From positions 62,001-126,000 of the forward strand of contig NZ_JAPHOQ010000012.1 of the NCBI RefSeq assembly GCF_026191355.1: 64,000 nt of DNA, written 5' to 3'. Positions 63,698 to 64,000 of this stretch are shown one piece after another; the first letter of the stretch is position 1, and each line of letters opens with the position of its first letter. The notes beneath the pieces were generated by a model. The model ran no database searches. It was given only the letters and a program-made list of their open reading frames with translations, and had not been told where the DNA came from. The translations under genes and the position numbers were made by a program. This DNA is from Legionella sheltonii (GTDB lineage Bacteria; Pseudomonadota; Gammaproteobacteria; Legionellales; Legionellaceae).

Positions 63698-64000
63698 CTA
63701 TTCATGAGTTGAGGTTTGCAGCCAAAATTGGGCTATATCGATTCGTCTTGTTATCCAAATATCCTGATACTGGGTTAAATGATCTAAAAATTGTTTTAAG
63801 ATAAGGCAACGATCGGGTTTTCCGCTCAGGCGTGGATGTAAGCCTATGGTCATGATGGCAAGACGTTTTTCCTGATAAAGATAATGAAATGTATTCATTA
63901 AAGAGTCATAAAATTCTTTGGCGCATGAAAAGCCAGGTGTTGTACTGAATCGAAAATCATTGCAATCTAGAGAGTAGGGGATTACAAGATGCTTATTAAT
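63698..64000 (-). CDS. Polysaccharide deacetylase / allantoinase (PuuE)-like protein, C-terminal part
   Basis: Only the last 100 codons are in the window; the frame stays open through the right edge. The visible part (LVIPYSLDCNDFRFS, MTIGLHPRLSGKPDRCL, then ITRRIDIAQFWL) matches the C-terminus of PuuE-type metal-dependent polysaccharide deacetylase-fold hydrolases. Those include allantoinases and chitin/peptidoglycan deacetylases. The N-terminal metal-binding residues are outside, so activity cannot be judged. It is convergent with flgL, its stop 2 bases after the hairpin. Confidence 0.8.
   Translation of the reverse strand: MNKHLVIPYSLDCNDFRFSTTPGFSCAKEFYDSLMNTFHYLYQEKRLAIMTIGLHPRLSGKPDRCLILKQFLDHLTQYQDIWITRRIDIAQFWLQTSTHE

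Overview
The window is AT-rich gammaproteobacterial chromosome. Gene content and protein resemblance point to the Legionellaceae: LspL/LspM-type type II secretion proteins, a TrpR-like gene heading a compact his operon, a sigma-54-type promoter before the flagellar rod/hook cluster, and several large or eukaryotic-like proteins of the kind found among Dot/Icm effectors. The genus is inferred from family knowledge and I do not name a species. There is no prophage, insertion sequence, CRISPR array or rRNA operon. Only two open frames run off the window, one at each edge.

Layout. 1-4384 (-) is the bulk of a giant protein of unknown function, cut by the left edge. 4700-6300 holds small hypothetical genes and a tRNA-Ala/Glu/Glu cluster. 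6425-9527 has a dGTPase-like HD hydrolase, a SPOR-type lipoprotein and a quinone oxidoreductase. 9647-12290 (-) is mltB-lspL-lspM. 12415-16226 (+) is lepA, lepB, a DUF4845 gene and rnc. 16777-20060 (-) carries an ABC-F ATPase and a tyrosine recombinase. 20301-20747 is a Pro-Arg-His-Leu tRNA operon, followed by a protein quality-control block: tig, clpP, clpX, lon, hupB, tRNA-Val, tRNA-Asp and ppiD.

29802-37604 mixes an unusual His-rich membrane protein, cytochrome b561, tRNA-Ser, bamD, rdgC, kup and an RlmI-type methyltransferase. 37699-45238 (-) is a complete histidine operon (TrpR-like regulator, hisG, D, C, B, H, A, F, IE). A textbook -35/-10 and an inverted-repeat operator lie directly in front of the regulator, and a dispersed palindromic element sits between hisH and hisA. 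Then come pyrE, a cold-shock protein, a phzF-like/GNAT pair, an orphan malonyltransferase resembling trans-AT acyltransferases, a leucine-rich-repeat protein, an LplT-like MFS transporter and hemF.

53031-63641 (+) is flgBCDEFGHIJKL, apparently one long transcription unit that starts at a near-perfect sigma-54 promoter and ends before an 18-bp perfect hairpin. The right edge cuts a polysaccharide deacetylase/allantoinase-like gene.

The clearest functional themes are histidine synthesis under a probable TrpR-family repressor, the Clp/Lon/trigger factor/PpiD proteostasis block, and the flagellar rod, hook and ring genes. Many intergenic gaps hold short palindromes of a few shared types. These look like dispersed REP-like repeats, some perhaps acting as terminators. 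The most promising unexplained items are the giant left-edge protein, the His-rich three-segment membrane protein, the LRR protein, the his operator architecture and the element inside the his operon.
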